The notes under the pieces were generated by a model. That model was not told the origin of the DNA. It saw only the letters and a list, made by a program, of their open reading frames with translations, and ran no database searches. This document shows, piece by piece, positions 1 through 10,415 of a DNA stretch of 64,000 bases. Position numbers and translations under genes: made by a program. Source of the DNA: Prolixibacteraceae bacterium (GTDB lineage: Bacteria; Bacteroidota; Bacteroidia; Bacteroidales; Prolixibacteraceae); the NCBI GenBank assembly GCA_003506435.1, contig DOAQ01000043.1:1-64000 (forward strand). The letters run 5' to 3'. How positions within the stretch are numbered: the first letter of the stretch is position 1; every line of letters begins with the position of its first letter.

Positions 1-26
1 TCAACATAGAAGGACAGAGGGGTAGT

Positions 27-74
27 TAACAATTCAACAATTCAACAATTCAACCATTCAGCCATTCAACAATT
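27..74. repeat. 8-bp tandem repeat, six copies
   Basis: Six head-to-tail copies of an 8-base unit (consensus CAACAATT, with variants CAACCATT, CAGCCATT and TAACAATT) lie upstream of the fecR gene. The period is not a multiple of three, so this is non-coding. It probably lies between the preceding gene, outside the window and plausibly the partner ECF sigma factor, and fecR. Confidence 0.85.
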
Positions 75-145
75 TTTCCTTGATGTGTTTTACAGCATTA
101 TTCTCAGGTAGTATATTGTGGTAATTCTTTCCATTACTGGTGTAA

Positions 146-1183
146 ATGAATTGGATCAAAATGGAAAAGTTTTTAAAATATCAGAATTTTAGAGTTGACG
201 ATTTTGTTCAGGATGCAGAATTCAGGCGTTGGGTAATGAAGCCTGATAACACCGGAAATTTGTTTTGGAACGAATTCAGAAAACAATATCCTGAAAAAAA
301 GGAAGTGGTTGACATCGCGTATCAAATTGTTGATGCCTTGTCGCTCGAAGAAAGAGAAATAGGGCGGAGTGAATACCAGGATTCTCTTGTTAAACTGAAA
401 AAATATCTGGAAAATAAATCGGTAAAGAAAAGGAGCATCGGAAATTTTGCCTATTGGATGGGGCGGGTAGCTGCAATCCTGATTATTCCGTTGTTTTTGG
501 TTTCCGCTTTTTTGTATTTCAGAAATTTGCCTGAGCAGTCCTCACAAACAGTTCAATACATTGTTCCGAATGGGCAAAAGAGCAATGTAATTCTGGCCGA
601 CGGGACCAATGTGTGGTTAAATTCCGGCTCAACGCTTTCGTATTCAACCGACAGTAAAAACAGGAGGAAAGTACATTTAACCGGCGAAGCATTTTTTGAT
701 GTTGTGAAAGATAAAAAAGATCCTTTTCTGGTTGAAACCCGCGATTATACGGTGAAAGTATATGGTACGCAGTTCAATGTGCGGGCTTATGGCGATTCAA
801 ACGAAAGTGAAACAGTTTTAAAAGAAGGTTCGGTTTCCATTCATACAACCAATAGCGGTGAAGTGAAATTATCTCCCGGACAACGTTTTTACCTGAAAGA
901 AAATAAAAAGTACACCCTTACCGAAGTAAATCCCGATTTGTATCTGAGTTGGAAAGATAACCTGTTGAAAATAAATAATGAACGGTTACAGGACCTGATC
1001 ATCCGGATGGAGCGTTGGTACGGTGTGAAGATTCATGTTGAAGAGATGGAACAGGTGAAGGATTTGAGGTATACGCTCACGATAAAAACAGAAAGTTTAC
1101 GAGAGATGCTCGGGTTAATGAATTTTGTGACCCCGTTTAAATATGAAATAAATGGCGAAAATGTAACTCTTAATTATAATTAA
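146..1183 (+). CDS. FecR-family anti-sigma factor
   Basis: Inner-membrane anti-sigma regulator that receives the signal of a SusC-type receptor and controls an ECF sigma factor. The cytoplasmic N-terminal part is followed by one membrane segment (about residues 105-126), a periplasmic FecR domain (about 135-230) and a C-terminal DUF4974-like domain (about 270-342). The length of 345 residues is normal for the family. The start at 146 is the first ATG; a second in-frame ATG at 161 is equally possible. The gene sits directly before a SusC that carries an STN signalling domain, the usual partner arrangement. The cognate sigma factor should be left of the window. The family call is secure; the partner relationship is inferred from order. 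Confidence 0.92.
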   Translation: MNWIKMEKFLKYQNFRVDDFVQDAEFRRWVMKPDNTGNLFWNEFRKQYPEKKEVVDIAYQIVDALSLEEREIGRSEYQDSLVKLKKYLENKSVKKRSIGNFAYWMGRVAAILIIPLFLVSAFLYFRNLPEQSSQTVQYIVPNGQKSNVILADGTNVWLNSGSTLSYSTDSKNRRKVHLTGEAFFDVVKDKKDPFLVETRDYTVKVYGTQFNVRAYGDSNESETVLKEGSVSIHTTNSGEVKLSPGQRFYLKENKKYTLTEVNPDLYLSWKDNLLKINNERLQDLIIRMERWYGVKIHVEEMEQVKDLRYTLTIKTESLREMLGLMNFVTPFKYEINGENVTLNYN

Positions 1184-1442
1184 TGTAATGCCAACTTTCT
1201 TTTGTCATACTGAACGAAGTGAAGTATCTGTTGATAATAGCGTTATCCTGGCATTCTTCATTTTTCTTGCAAATAATAAAGAGGATTCTTCATGATCTTA
1301 AAACCTTGTTGCCTATGATGATATTTTTCTGAAAGAGTAATTAAAAAAGCAGGAATATCTGGAACATATCCCTGCCTGCGAGTTTAACAAATTTACCATT
1401 GTCGAAACCTGGTAATTAGTATTAAAAACTTAAAACAAAACT

Positions 1443-4400
1443 ATGAAAAAAAATCAAATCTTTTCCCATTGGAGGAAAGGACTAACGCCGTGGGGCAAAA
1501 TTTTAAAAACGATGAAAGTATTTACTTTTTTGATGTTGGTTGCTATTGTTCACGTATCGGCCAGTTCGTATTCACAAAACAGCCGGTTGAGCCTGAACAT
1601 GAAAAATGCAACAATTAAAGATGTGCTGATGCGGATTGAAGAACAATCCGAATACCGGTTTTTGTATAGCGATTCAAAAATTGATGTGGAGAAAAAAGTA
1701 AACATCGATTTAACCGATATGAAAATCGAAGACATTCTTAATACTGTTTTTGATGGTACGGATATTGGGTACAGAATTGTGAGCCGACAGATTTTGCTGT
1801 CGAGTAAAAGTGAAAGCTCTCAGGTTGGTCAACAAGCCAGATCGGTTACCGGAAAAGTGACCGATTCGTCAGGTGCTCCGCTTCCTGGAGTTTCGGTAGT
1901 AATAAAAGGAACGACAAACGGAATTATTACCGATGCCGATGGAAATTATTCACTTGCCAATGTCTCAACAGACGCAACGCTGGTGTTCTCATTTGTAGGG
2001 ATGAAGGCACAGGAAGTTTCGGTTGCAGGGAAAACAAGCATTAATGTAAAAATGGAAGAAGAGACAGTTGGGATTGAAGAGGTTGTTGCTATTGGATATG
2101 GTACTATGAAAAAGAGTGACTTGACAGGATCTGTGTCTAACATAAAAGCAGAAAAATTCTTTATACAAGCTCCTCGTAACGTGCAAGATCTTTTACGTGC
2201 TAACGCTGCTGGTCTTAATATTAGTATAGCAACAGATGCCAAAGCTGAAGCTTCATTATCAATTCGAGGGAAAGGAACTTTGGCGGCTAATGGGGATCCT
2301 TTGATTGTGATTGACGGGGTTATTTATGAGGGGGTATTAGCAGATATTAATCCTCAAGATATTTCTAACATTGACATTCTCAAGGATGCTAGTTCTTCTG
2401 CTGTTTATGGAGCAAAATCTGCTAATGGGGTAATTGTAATTACTACGAAAAAAGGAAAGATTGGTAAACCAATAATTAATATTAACTCGAACATTTCAAT
2501 AGCCCATTCCGCAAGTCAACCAGAAATTCTGGATGCAGAAGGTTTTCTGAAATTTCGGCAAGACTATAATGAAGGCAGAAATTCAGAAACTTACCTGACA
2601 AAATATCCACAGATATTTACTAATCCTGAAAAACTAAATGGAGTTAGTGAGTTAGACTGGTATAATTACGACCAGACAGTTCCTGCAACCTCATTGACTG
2701 ATAGTCAATTGACAACAAAATGGTTATCTCGTTTAAATTTGACATCTCCAGAAATAGATAATTATTTTAAAGGAAATATCACTAAGTGGAATGATCTGGT
2801 ATTTCAAAATGCGATTCAGCAAGACTATACAGTCAGCGTTTCAAATGCCACTGACTATACTACACAATATTGGTCATTGGGGTGGACTGATCGTGAAGGA
2901 ATAATTGTTGGGGATCGTTATAAAAATTTTCGTGCACGTGTAAATATCGAATCTAAAATAGTTTCATTTCTGACCGTAGGATTAAATGCACAATTTGCTT
3001 CTCGTAATGAAGGCTTTTTAAAATGTAATTGGAGTCAGATGACTATGATTTCACCCTATGGATCAAATAATATTAATGATTTACAAAGTGTATATAGAAG
3101 ACGCCCAACTGGTTTAGATCCCGTCAACCCATTCTATGACAATCTATACACAGATAGAAAAAATGTAAGTCATACCCTGAATACCAGCTTATATGCTAAG
3201 GTGTTTCTTCCATTAGGGATTGAATATCAACTAAATTATACCCCTCATTATAATTGGTACGAGTACTATAACCATTATTCTTCAGATGGAGAACTCTGGA
3301 AATCTACAGGAGGACAATCTACCAGAACGACAAGTAAAAGTTTTAATTGGCAGATAGACAACATTTTACGATGGAAAAAAGAGTTTGCCAGTATTCATAA
3401 GATAGAAATTACTTTATTGGCAAATGCAGAAAAAGCACAGTATTGGTCAACCACAGCCAATGCTACCAAATATTCTCCTAATGATATATTGGGATATCAC
3501 CGCCTGCAAGCAGGTGAGGTTCAAACTGTTTCCAGCAATGATACATATCAGACAGGAGATGCTTTGATGGGACGTATTTTTTATTCATTAAAAAATAAGT
3601 ATATGGCAACGGCATCTGTTCGCCGCGATGGCTATTCTGCTTTTGGTAAAAAAAATCCCCATGCCGTATTTCCAGCAATAGCTCTTGGGTGGGCTTTTAC
3701 ACAAGAAAAATTTCTTACTAATATCAAATGGCTAAACTATGGCAAATTACGTTTCTCTTGGGGTGAAAATGGGAATCGGAGTATTGGCCAATATGCAGCG
3801 CTTTCGCAAATGGGGTCAAGCTTACTTCCATATATCAATCAATCCGGAAGTGTTTATACTACTTCGCAAATTTATGTGAGTACAATGTCCAATTATAATT
3901 TAAAATGGGAACGAACTGCTTCTTATAATATGGGATTAGATTTCTCTTTATTTCAAAACATTATAAGTGGTTCCCTCGATGGATATATTGCAAAAACTAA
4001 TGATTTGCTGGTAAATAGGGCATTACCAGATATTACTGGATATGGTAGTGTTACGAGTAATTTAGGTCAAGTCCAAAATAAAGGGCTGGAATTATCATTG
4101 GATGCAAATATTTTGAGAAAAAGAGATTTTCAATGGACTGCTTCAGGTAAGTTTTCAATGAACCAACGTAAAATAAACAAGCTATATGGGGATATGGTTA
4201 AAATAAAAGATGATGCCGGAAATGTAATTGGACAAAAAGAATCCAATGACGAAGCAAATGGTTGGTTTATAGGACAGGATCCTGATCGAATTTGGGATTA
4301 TGAACGTGTAGGAGTATGGCAAATAGAAGAGGCTACCACAGCATCAAAATATGGTTGTCAACCTGGAGATTTTAAATACAAAGACCAGAATGATGATAAA

Positions 4401-4874
4401 ATTATGAATAACAAAGATAAAGTGTTCCAAGGATATAAGACACCTCGTTTTCGCTGGTCTCTCCGGAATGAGCTTACTTATAGAAATTTTACCTTTTCAG
4501 CAATGATATATTCATGTTGGAATTACTATGCTTCTTTTCAACGTGCAGCAAACAATTATTCATTTCCAGATCGTTCTTCCGACTATGATTTTCCACGTTG
4601 GACGAAAACAAATCCAATCAATGATTATGCACGTATCGGATCAAAAAATATCGGCACAAATTGGGTAAATAACTCTTTTGTTCGTTTGGAAAATATTTCA
4701 CTTTCCTATGATTTATCAAAGAGTATTTTACAAAAATGTTCAGTCCAAGCACTTCGTTTTTCGATTAGTATACAAAATGCTCGTACTTGGGCACCAGACT
4801 GGAACTTCTGGGATCCGGAAAGTGGTTCTGTTACTCCGCGTACTTTCAATTTTGGAGTTAATCTAACATTATAA
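1443..4874 (+). CDS. SusC/RagA-type TonB-linked outer-membrane transporter
   Basis: Outer-membrane TonB-dependent glycan importer. In order: an N-terminal membrane/signal segment (about residues 24-42), an STN domain (about 48-120) that talks to FecR, a carboxypeptidase-regulatory-like beta-sandwich (about 134-210), the SusC signature EEVVAIGYGT (about 213-222), a plug (about 230-340) and a 22-strand-type barrel to the C-terminus. At 1143 residues it is of normal size. It pairs with the SusD lipoprotein that starts 21 bases downstream. Base composition changes inside the gene just after the GYGT motif: the 5' 650 bases resemble the rest of the chromosome, while the plug and barrel part is much richer in A+T. 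The substrate is not deducible from sequence; neighbouring esterases suggest a decorated plant polysaccharide. Confidence 0.96.
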   Translation: MKKNQIFSHWRKGLTPWGKILKTMKVFTFLMLVAIVHVSASSYSQNSRLSLNMKNATIKDVLMRIEEQSEYRFLYSDSKIDVEKKVNIDLTDMKIEDILNTVFDGTDIGYRIVSRQILLSSKSESSQVGQQARSVTGKVTDSSGAPLPGVSVVIKGTTNGIITDADGNYSLANVSTDATLVFSFVGMKAQEVSVAGKTSINVKMEEETVGIEEVVAIGYGTMKKSDLTGSVSNIKAEKFFIQAPRNVQDLLRANAAGLNISIATDAKAEASLSIRGKGTLAANGDPLIVIDGVIYEGVLADINPQDISNIDILKDASSSAVYGAKSANGVIVITTKKGKIGKPIININSNISIAHSASQPEILDAEGFLKFRQDYNEGRNSETYLTKYPQIFTNPEKLNGVSELDWYNYDQTVPATSLTDSQLTTKWLSRLNLTSPEIDNYFKGNITKWNDLVFQNAIQQDYTVSVSNATDYTTQYWSLGWTDREGIIVGDRYKNFRARVNIESKIVSFLTVGLNAQFASRNEGFLKCNWSQMTMISPYGSNNINDLQSVYRRRPTGLDPVNPFYDNLYTDRKNVSHTLNTSLYAKVFLPLGIEYQLNYTPHYNWYEYYNHYSSDGELWKSTGGQSTRTTSKSFNWQIDNILRWKKEFASIHKIEITLLANAEKAQYWSTTANATKYSPNDILGYHRLQAGEVQTVSSNDTYQTGDALMGRIFYSLKNKYMATASVRRDGYSAFGKKNPHAVFPAIALGWAFTQEKFLTNIKWLNYGKLRFSWGENGNRSIGQYAALSQMGSSLLPYINQSGSVYTTSQIYVSTMSNYNLKWERTASYNMGLDFSLFQNIISGSLDGYIAKTNDLLVNRALPDITGYGSVTSNLGQVQNKGLELSLDANILRKRDFQWTASGKFSMNQRKINKLYGDMVKIKDDAGNVIGQKESNDEANGWFIGQDPDRIWDYERVGVWQIEEATTASKYGCQPGDFKYKDQNDDKIMNNKDKVFQGYKTPRFRWSLRNELTYRNFTFSAMIYSCWNYYASFQRAANNYSFPDRSSDYDFPRWTKTNPINDYARIGSKNIGTNWVNNSFVRLENISLSYDLSKSILQKCSVQALRFSISIQNARTWAPDWNFWDPESGSVTPRTFNFGVNLTL

Positions 4875-4895
4875 ACGATTTAAAATCAAATAGAT

Positions 4896-6779
4896 ATGAA
4901 ATACAATAAAATATTCATTATTATTTTTGCTGTTTCCGTCTTATTATTGCCTTCATTGAATAGTTGTAAAGATAGTTGGCTTGAACCCAAACCGCTTTCT
5001 TTTTACACACCGGAAAATACTTATGTTGATGTAAAAGGTTTTGAAGCAGCATTAGCTGCTTGTGAAAAGGTAATGTACGATGAATATAACGGAGATGGAT
5101 GCGCTATTCTGACCGAAATGATACAATCAGACATTTGTGTTGAAGGAACAACTGACAAGGCTGGCCCCCAGATGGATATGGATAAATCATTATTACCAGA
5201 TGCACTGTTAAATCATACTAATTATACTCGTGTTGGGTGGTATTGGACTAATGCCTATAAAGCAATTAAGTATGCAAATATTATTATTGCCCGTATCAAT
5301 GACGTAACTTTTTCTAGTGATGCAGAAAAAAACGCTATTCTTGGACAGGCTTATTTTCATCGGGCATATTGGTATTATAAATTAGTGCATCAATTTGGTA
5401 ATGTCCCATACTTAGACTGGGAGTTGACCAACCCAAAGACCGATTTTTATACGTATGATCGTTGGAGTATTTTGGAGCATCTAAAAAAAGATATTGAATT
5501 TGCAAATGAATGGGTTAAGGACAATGTTGATCGAGGGCGTGTTAGTAAAAGTGCTTGTGGAACACTTCTAATGAAATTATGTCTTTGTCTAGGTTCTTAT
5601 GATCAAGCTATTGAAATTGGAAAATCAATCGTTTCCATGCATCCTCTAATGACAAACCGCTTTACTTCAAATATGACAAAAGCTCATACTAATTTAATGC
5701 ATGATTTACATAGTGTAGAGGCTAAATTGAATATGAGTAATACAGAAGGGTTAATGTATATAGTAGCTTATCCCAATATGGCAGGTTCTATAAAATCTTA
5801 TTTGATGCGTAATACAGTACCGCGTCTCATTGGTGTAACAACACCTGATGGTTTAACAGGAGTGGCTTATTCTAAAGATGTTGAGCCACAGTATGAAATT
5901 AATACATTATATGGTCGTGGTATCGGACGTGCACGCTGTACCAATTATTATCAATATACAATTTGGACAGACAAAGAAAAAGGGGATATGCGTGGTGTTT
6001 ACAACCGAGATAGCTGGAAAAGCCCATCTGATTTGTACTACAATAATCCGGATTTAAAGAAAAAAGGGAACAAGTATTATGGAACACATTTAGTTAAAAA
6101 TCCAGCAATGTCGGTAGAAGACTCCATTCGTTCTTGGTATCAATGGCCTCATTATAAATTACTTGCTTCAGACCCTATTCCTGAAGACGATGGTTGGTGG
6201 GGGGGAGAAGTTCCAATGTACATTTATAGGTCGGCAGAAGTTTATTTACTGATGGGAGAAGCATATTATTGGAAAGACCAACCAGCCCAGGCTGCTGAAA
6301 TGTTGAATGTAGTGAGGCAACGCGCAGGAGCTAGTCCATTAACGTCGTCGGATGTTAATATTGGAGCAATACTCGACGAGCGTGCTCGTGAACTTTATTA
6401 TGAAGAAAACAGGCACTCTGAAATAACCCGTATTGCATTTATATATGCTAAAACAGGAAAGACATGCGAATATTTTGGGCGGACTTATAGTTTAAACAAC
6501 ATCTCAGGTTCAGGTGGCGCAGGTTCTAACATCAAGCAATCCGGAATCAACTTTTGGTATGATTGGGTAACAGCTAAAAGCAATTTTTACAACAAAGGAG
6601 TAACTCATCGTTGGGCTACATATGCGATCAGCGTTCATCACATCTTATGGCCAATACCGGCATCAGCGATTAATGCAAATACGAATGGCGTAATCAACCA
6701 AAATATTGGATATCCGGGAGCAGAAAATAATTTAACACCATTGATTGTTCCTTCCGAAGGTACAGTTATCGAAAAATAA
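4896..6779 (+). CDS. SusD/RagB-family nutrient-binding lipoprotein
   Basis: Surface lipoprotein that caps the SusC channel and binds the glycan. It has a lipoprotein signal with cleavage before Cys24 (LNSC) and the SusD fold features: TPR-like helices, QAYFHRAYWYYKLV near residues 151-164, and a C-terminal RagB/SusD part with YRSAEVYLLMGEAYYW. At 627 residues it is at the longer end of the family. It is encoded 21 bases after susC, so the two are co-transcribed, and it is followed by a strong hairpin terminator, so the downstream esterase is probably reached by read-through or has its own promoter. It shares the A+T-rich composition of the 3' part of susC. Confidence 0.96.
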   Translation: MKYNKIFIIIFAVSVLLLPSLNSCKDSWLEPKPLSFYTPENTYVDVKGFEAALAACEKVMYDEYNGDGCAILTEMIQSDICVEGTTDKAGPQMDMDKSLLPDALLNHTNYTRVGWYWTNAYKAIKYANIIIARINDVTFSSDAEKNAILGQAYFHRAYWYYKLVHQFGNVPYLDWELTNPKTDFYTYDRWSILEHLKKDIEFANEWVKDNVDRGRVSKSACGTLLMKLCLCLGSYDQAIEIGKSIVSMHPLMTNRFTSNMTKAHTNLMHDLHSVEAKLNMSNTEGLMYIVAYPNMAGSIKSYLMRNTVPRLIGVTTPDGLTGVAYSKDVEPQYEINTLYGRGIGRARCTNYYQYTIWTDKEKGDMRGVYNRDSWKSPSDLYYNNPDLKKKGNKYYGTHLVKNPAMSVEDSIRSWYQWPHYKLLASDPIPEDDGWWGGEVPMYIYRSAEVYLLMGEAYYWKDQPAQAAEMLNVVRQRAGASPLTSSDVNIGAILDERARELYYEENRHSEITRIAFIYAKTGKTCEYFGRTYSLNNISGSGGAGSNIKQSGINFWYDWVTAKSNFYNKGVTHRWATYAISVHHILWPIPASAINANTNGVINQNIGYPGAENNLTPLIVPSEGTVIEK

Positions 6780-6801
6780 AGTTTTTCTTCTTTGTTTTTT
6801 A

Positions 6802-6858
6802 TTAAAAGAAGCCGTTGCTCAAATGGTAAGCTATCGTTTTTAAAACGGCTTCTTTTAA
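6802..6858. terminator. Terminator after susD
   Basis: Perfect 15-bp inverted repeat (6802-6816 with 6844-6858; arms TTAAAAGAAGCCGTT and its complement) with a 27-base loop, flanked by A/T tracts on both sides. It lies 22 bases after the susD stop and would attenuate or end the susCD transcript. Confidence 0.8.
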
Positions 6859-6960
6859 TTTTTACACTATATGGAATAATGTTTATGTAACAAAGAAACG
6901 CATTGGCTTTTAAAATAATCAGCATTAATTCCGGTTGATGTGAATAATATCCTTATGACT

Positions 6961-8283
6961 ATGAAAAAACATAAGAAACATATAAAAATGAAACTTCATA
7001 TTATAATAATTACATCGATATCATTAGTGATTCTTTCTTGTACTCAAAATCAAGTTTTTGCACAAAATGACATAAATTATGAAGAATCGAAAGTCCCCAA
7101 TTTTATTCTACCCGAACTATTTATATGCAATAATGGTGAAAAAGTTGTTACTGTTGAACAATGGGAACAACAAAGGCGACCAGAAATTCTGGAGTTATTC
7201 CTTTCACAAGTATATGGTCGTACACCCAAAAGCAAAATAGCTGTAACCTATGAAATGTTATCTGAGAATCAGGATGATCTAGGGGGAAAAGCTATAAGTA
7301 AGCAAGTAAAGTTTACGTTTACAAATGGAACGAAGAGTATTGTGGCTTTTTTGCTGATCTATTTACCTAAACAGGCGAAGGGAAAGGTTCCTGTAATAAT
7401 TAGTTATAACTATAAAGGAAACCATAGTACAATTTCAGATACTACGATTTTATATTCTCCATCGCTATCATTAGTAAAAGAACCGGGAAATCCTGACTGG
7501 ATTCGTGGTTGTCAATCGTATCGTTGGCCTTTCAATAAAATAATAGAAAGGGGATATGGAGTAGCAACTATGTGTTATCATGATATTTTCCCTGACGAAA
7601 TAGGATTAAAAGATCATAGTGTAGTATCCCTTTTCCCAAACTATAATCCCGATTCAAATAAAATTGATGAATGGCAAGCAATTGGAGCATGGGCTTGGGG
7701 GCTAAGTCGTATCATGGATTATATTGAAACTCAAGCTTGGGTCGATCTGGATAAAATTGTACTCATGGGACATTCCAGACAGGGGAAAGCTGCACTTTGG
7801 GCAGGAGCTCAAGATGCTCGTTTTAGGATAGTTATATCTAATAATTCAGGCAGTGGGGGAGCAGCCCTTTCAAAGCGTGTATTTGGAGAAAATATAGCTT
7901 ATCTTACAGCCATTACTCCAAAGTGGTTCTGTCCTGCTTTTGATCAATATGCAAATAATGAGGTCAGTTTAACTTTCGATCAACATGAACTCATTGCGTT
8001 GATGGCTCCACGGCCTGTTTATATTGCAAGTGCAAAGGAAGATTTGTGGGCAGACCCCAAAGGTGAGTTTTTGTCGGCTTATTATTCCGGTTCTGTATAT
8101 GAATTATATGGACTCTCTGGGTTGGGGACTAGCATTATGCCTGCAATTCATCAGCCGATTATGAATGATGTTGGATATCATATTCGAGCCGGAAAGCATG
8201 ATGTCACTGATTATGACTGGAAATGTTTCATGGATTTTGCGGATCAACACTTTTATAGAAAATTAAATGATGCTAATAAATAG
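6961..8283 (+). CDS. CE15-like 4-O-methyl-glucuronoyl methylesterase, lipoprotein
   Basis: Alpha/beta hydrolase of the glucuronoyl esterase type, which in other members cleaves ester bonds between glucuronic acid side chains of xylan and lignin alcohols. The nucleophile motif GHSRQGKAALWAGAQ (serine codon at 7774) matches bacterial CE15 enzymes, and a late histidine in RAGKHDVTDYDW fits the catalytic His. The N-terminus has a hydrophobic stretch ending in LVILSC, a lipobox. An earlier GTG (6940) extends the frame, but the signal peptide fits starts at 6961 or 6988 better. It lies in a PUL with SusC/SusD, consistent with action on a glucuronate-bearing hemicellulose. Family call confident; substrate inferred. 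Confidence 0.82.
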   Translation: MKKHKKHIKMKLHIIIITSISLVILSCTQNQVFAQNDINYEESKVPNFILPELFICNNGEKVVTVEQWEQQRRPEILELFLSQVYGRTPKSKIAVTYEMLSENQDDLGGKAISKQVKFTFTNGTKSIVAFLLIYLPKQAKGKVPVIISYNYKGNHSTISDTTILYSPSLSLVKEPGNPDWIRGCQSYRWPFNKIIERGYGVATMCYHDIFPDEIGLKDHSVVSLFPNYNPDSNKIDEWQAIGAWAWGLSRIMDYIETQAWVDLDKIVLMGHSRQGKAALWAGAQDARFRIVISNNSGSGGAALSKRVFGENIAYLTAITPKWFCPAFDQYANNEVSLTFDQHELIALMAPRPVYIASAKEDLWADPKGEFLSAYYSGSVYELYGLSGLGTSIMPAIHQPIMNDVGYHIRAGKHDVTDYDWKCFMDFADQHFYRKLNDANK

Positions 8284-8377
8284 TGCAAAAAAAGATTTTC
8301 ATGGAATAATTGACCTCTCATTGCCCGATCAATAAATAAATCAAGTCCCAAAATATTATTTTATAATTATACATATA

Positions 8378-10312
8378 ATGAAATATTTCTGTTATAAGTT
8401 ATCTGGTTTAGCTATTTTATTTTTGATAACTTTTTTTGCCAACGCAAATATCCGCCCGATTGTCCACTCTTCCTCAAAAGGTTTATATGTTCAAATCGAA
8501 GATGATAATCATCCGATATTTATATCCTTACAAAATGATGGGGCAGGTTTGTTGTTAACCCAACCGGGCGGTACAACCGAAGTATGGTATGAAGGAAGTA
8601 ATAAAGATGGAGAGAATTTGAATCTCATTGGAGGACATGCAACTGGCCTTGAAATTTCGGAATCATACCGGATTATTACCTGTGGATTGATCGAGCGGAC
8701 AGTAACGGTTACAGCAAAATCCGATCAACGTTACTATCTCGATTTTGGATGGAAAACAAAACAGGCCGGTGAATTTTATTCATTTATGGGAGAGGAAAAA
8801 ACATCGAAAAAATACAGCCCCGGTTGTTCCGGACCTGAATTTGGAGAGAATAAAACATTGGAGACTTTCCCGTTTCTGGGTATTCGCGTAGAAGAAAAGC
8901 TATATGGAATAATTGGTGATACTCCGGGAATGTGGGAAAATCGGAGCTTTATGATTTTTGACAAAGAGAACAATAACCTGTCACTCTGCAACGGCGATGG
9001 TTCCTCAAAAAAAATGATTGCAATCCCCTATAATGTTGACGCTACAAATATATATCGCACACAATTTGATGGCTGGCAACACATCGAGCAGGGAGAAACC
9101 CAAACATGGAAAACCTGGATATTAGCTTCAGATGTTAAATCATTGTACGATGTTCAGTTATCAGCCCACCTTGCCTTGGCAAACGCAAAGGGTTTCAACC
9201 AATCGGGAATAGAAGCAATTCTAAGAAACACTTCTTATTTATTATTGCGAAGAAATTTAACAAGACCGGAGAGCGATTATATCTTCATATCCGGTGTAGG
9301 CTATGGATGGAAACAGTGGGTTACCGACGGTTTCTACATGAGCAAAGGGCTTAATGACGTGAAATTTGACAGGGAAGCCAATGCTGCTGTTTTTTATGAC
9401 CGGTTAAATTACGAAGACAACGCCCAGTATTACCTGATTTGGTCGTTACTCATTAAACGTGCAGGAGGAAGCCCTGATATGCGGACAGTAGGGCGTGCTT
9501 ACCGCTTCATCCGTGATCATGAAGTAGATGGATTGTATATTCCGCCCCGATTGCATCCTGATAAAAAATGTTACAAAACTTATCATGATCAGTTAAATTA
9601 TGATGACGATGATGCTCCTTCTTCCAATCAAGGGTTTCATTGCGGGGCTCTCATGGCTGCTAAAGAGCTGGGGTTCCCGGTAACCGACGATGATATTGCA
9701 AAAGCAATTGCAGGCTATTGTCGTATGTTCAATCGCGCAGGGGGATATATGGCTACCAGCCTGAAGCAACAGGAAAACATCGGACAGGATGCACTATATG
9801 GTGAAGTTTTAACTTATGTGGTTTTTGGCAAAAAACTATTGCCCGATGAAATGGTGAAAAAGCATCTTGAAACGACTATGCGTATCCAATCACCTTATGG
9901 CATGCGGGTGATTTCGAAAGCAAACGGGGATTTGCTCGATGGTCATAGCGGGGTTTACACCAATGGAGGCTCGTGGTTCTTGAATGATGCAGCTAATTAT
10001 TTGGACGGATTAATTCATGGAATGGATGCAAAATGGGTTGATGATCAACTCATCTGGCGCTTGGAAAAGGAACTGGCCTTTATGCCGGCATTTCATGAAT
10101 CGATCAGTACGGTTACAGGGAAACCACATGGGCACCACCTTTATTCATGGAATTCAGGTTATTGGTGGTTACGGAGAGAAGTGCGTAAGCAACTCGGACT
10201 GAACGATCCTGATCCAGTCGAATTGCAGATGGATAAGGAATTGGGAATTTCCCATCGTAATGGATTCCTTGTTCTCGATCCGTCAATTACAACGCTTCGT
10301 CCTGTGAAATAG
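8378..10312 (+). CDS. Periplasmic (alpha/alpha)-toroid glycosidase-like protein, family unassigned
   Basis: A 644-residue secreted protein with a signal peptide (about residues 1-23). The N-terminal part (about 24-270) reads as beta-sandwich; the rest is helical with Trp/Tyr/His/Asp-rich segments (KQWVTDGFYM, DQLNYDDDDAPSSNQGFHCG, TNGGSWFLNDAANYLDG, HLYSWNSGYWWLRREV) typical of six-hairpin glycosidases or related lyases. I cannot name a CAZy family. It lies in the PUL after the CE15-like esterase, so it probably trims an oligosaccharide. Composition is A+T-rich at the 5' end and returns to the chromosomal level by roughly 8.6 kb: 60-base samples hold 17 G+C at 3901-3960 and 28 at 9301-9360. 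Confidence 0.7.
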   Translation: MKYFCYKLSGLAILFLITFFANANIRPIVHSSSKGLYVQIEDDNHPIFISLQNDGAGLLLTQPGGTTEVWYEGSNKDGENLNLIGGHATGLEISESYRIITCGLIERTVTVTAKSDQRYYLDFGWKTKQAGEFYSFMGEEKTSKKYSPGCSGPEFGENKTLETFPFLGIRVEEKLYGIIGDTPGMWENRSFMIFDKENNNLSLCNGDGSSKKMIAIPYNVDATNIYRTQFDGWQHIEQGETQTWKTWILASDVKSLYDVQLSAHLALANAKGFNQSGIEAILRNTSYLLLRRNLTRPESDYIFISGVGYGWKQWVTDGFYMSKGLNDVKFDREANAAVFYDRLNYEDNAQYYLIWSLLIKRAGGSPDMRTVGRAYRFIRDHEVDGLYIPPRLHPDKKCYKTYHDQLNYDDDDAPSSNQGFHCGALMAAKELGFPVTDDDIAKAIAGYCRMFNRAGGYMATSLKQQENIGQDALYGEVLTYVVFGKKLLPDEMVKKHLETTMRIQSPYGMRVISKANGDLLDGHSGVYTNGGSWFLNDAANYLDGLIHGMDAKWVDDQLIWRLEKELAFMPAFHESISTVTGKPHGHHLYSWNSGYWWLRREVRKQLGLNDPDPVELQMDKELGISHRNGFLVLDPSITTLRPVK

Positions 10313-10415
10313 CCTTAATACAGGTTGATCGAAAGATTACTCATGAGTAAATGTTAATACTATCAAGATATAAATGCAAACAACAGAGTTATTCAATCAA
10401 TATTAACGAAATAAA

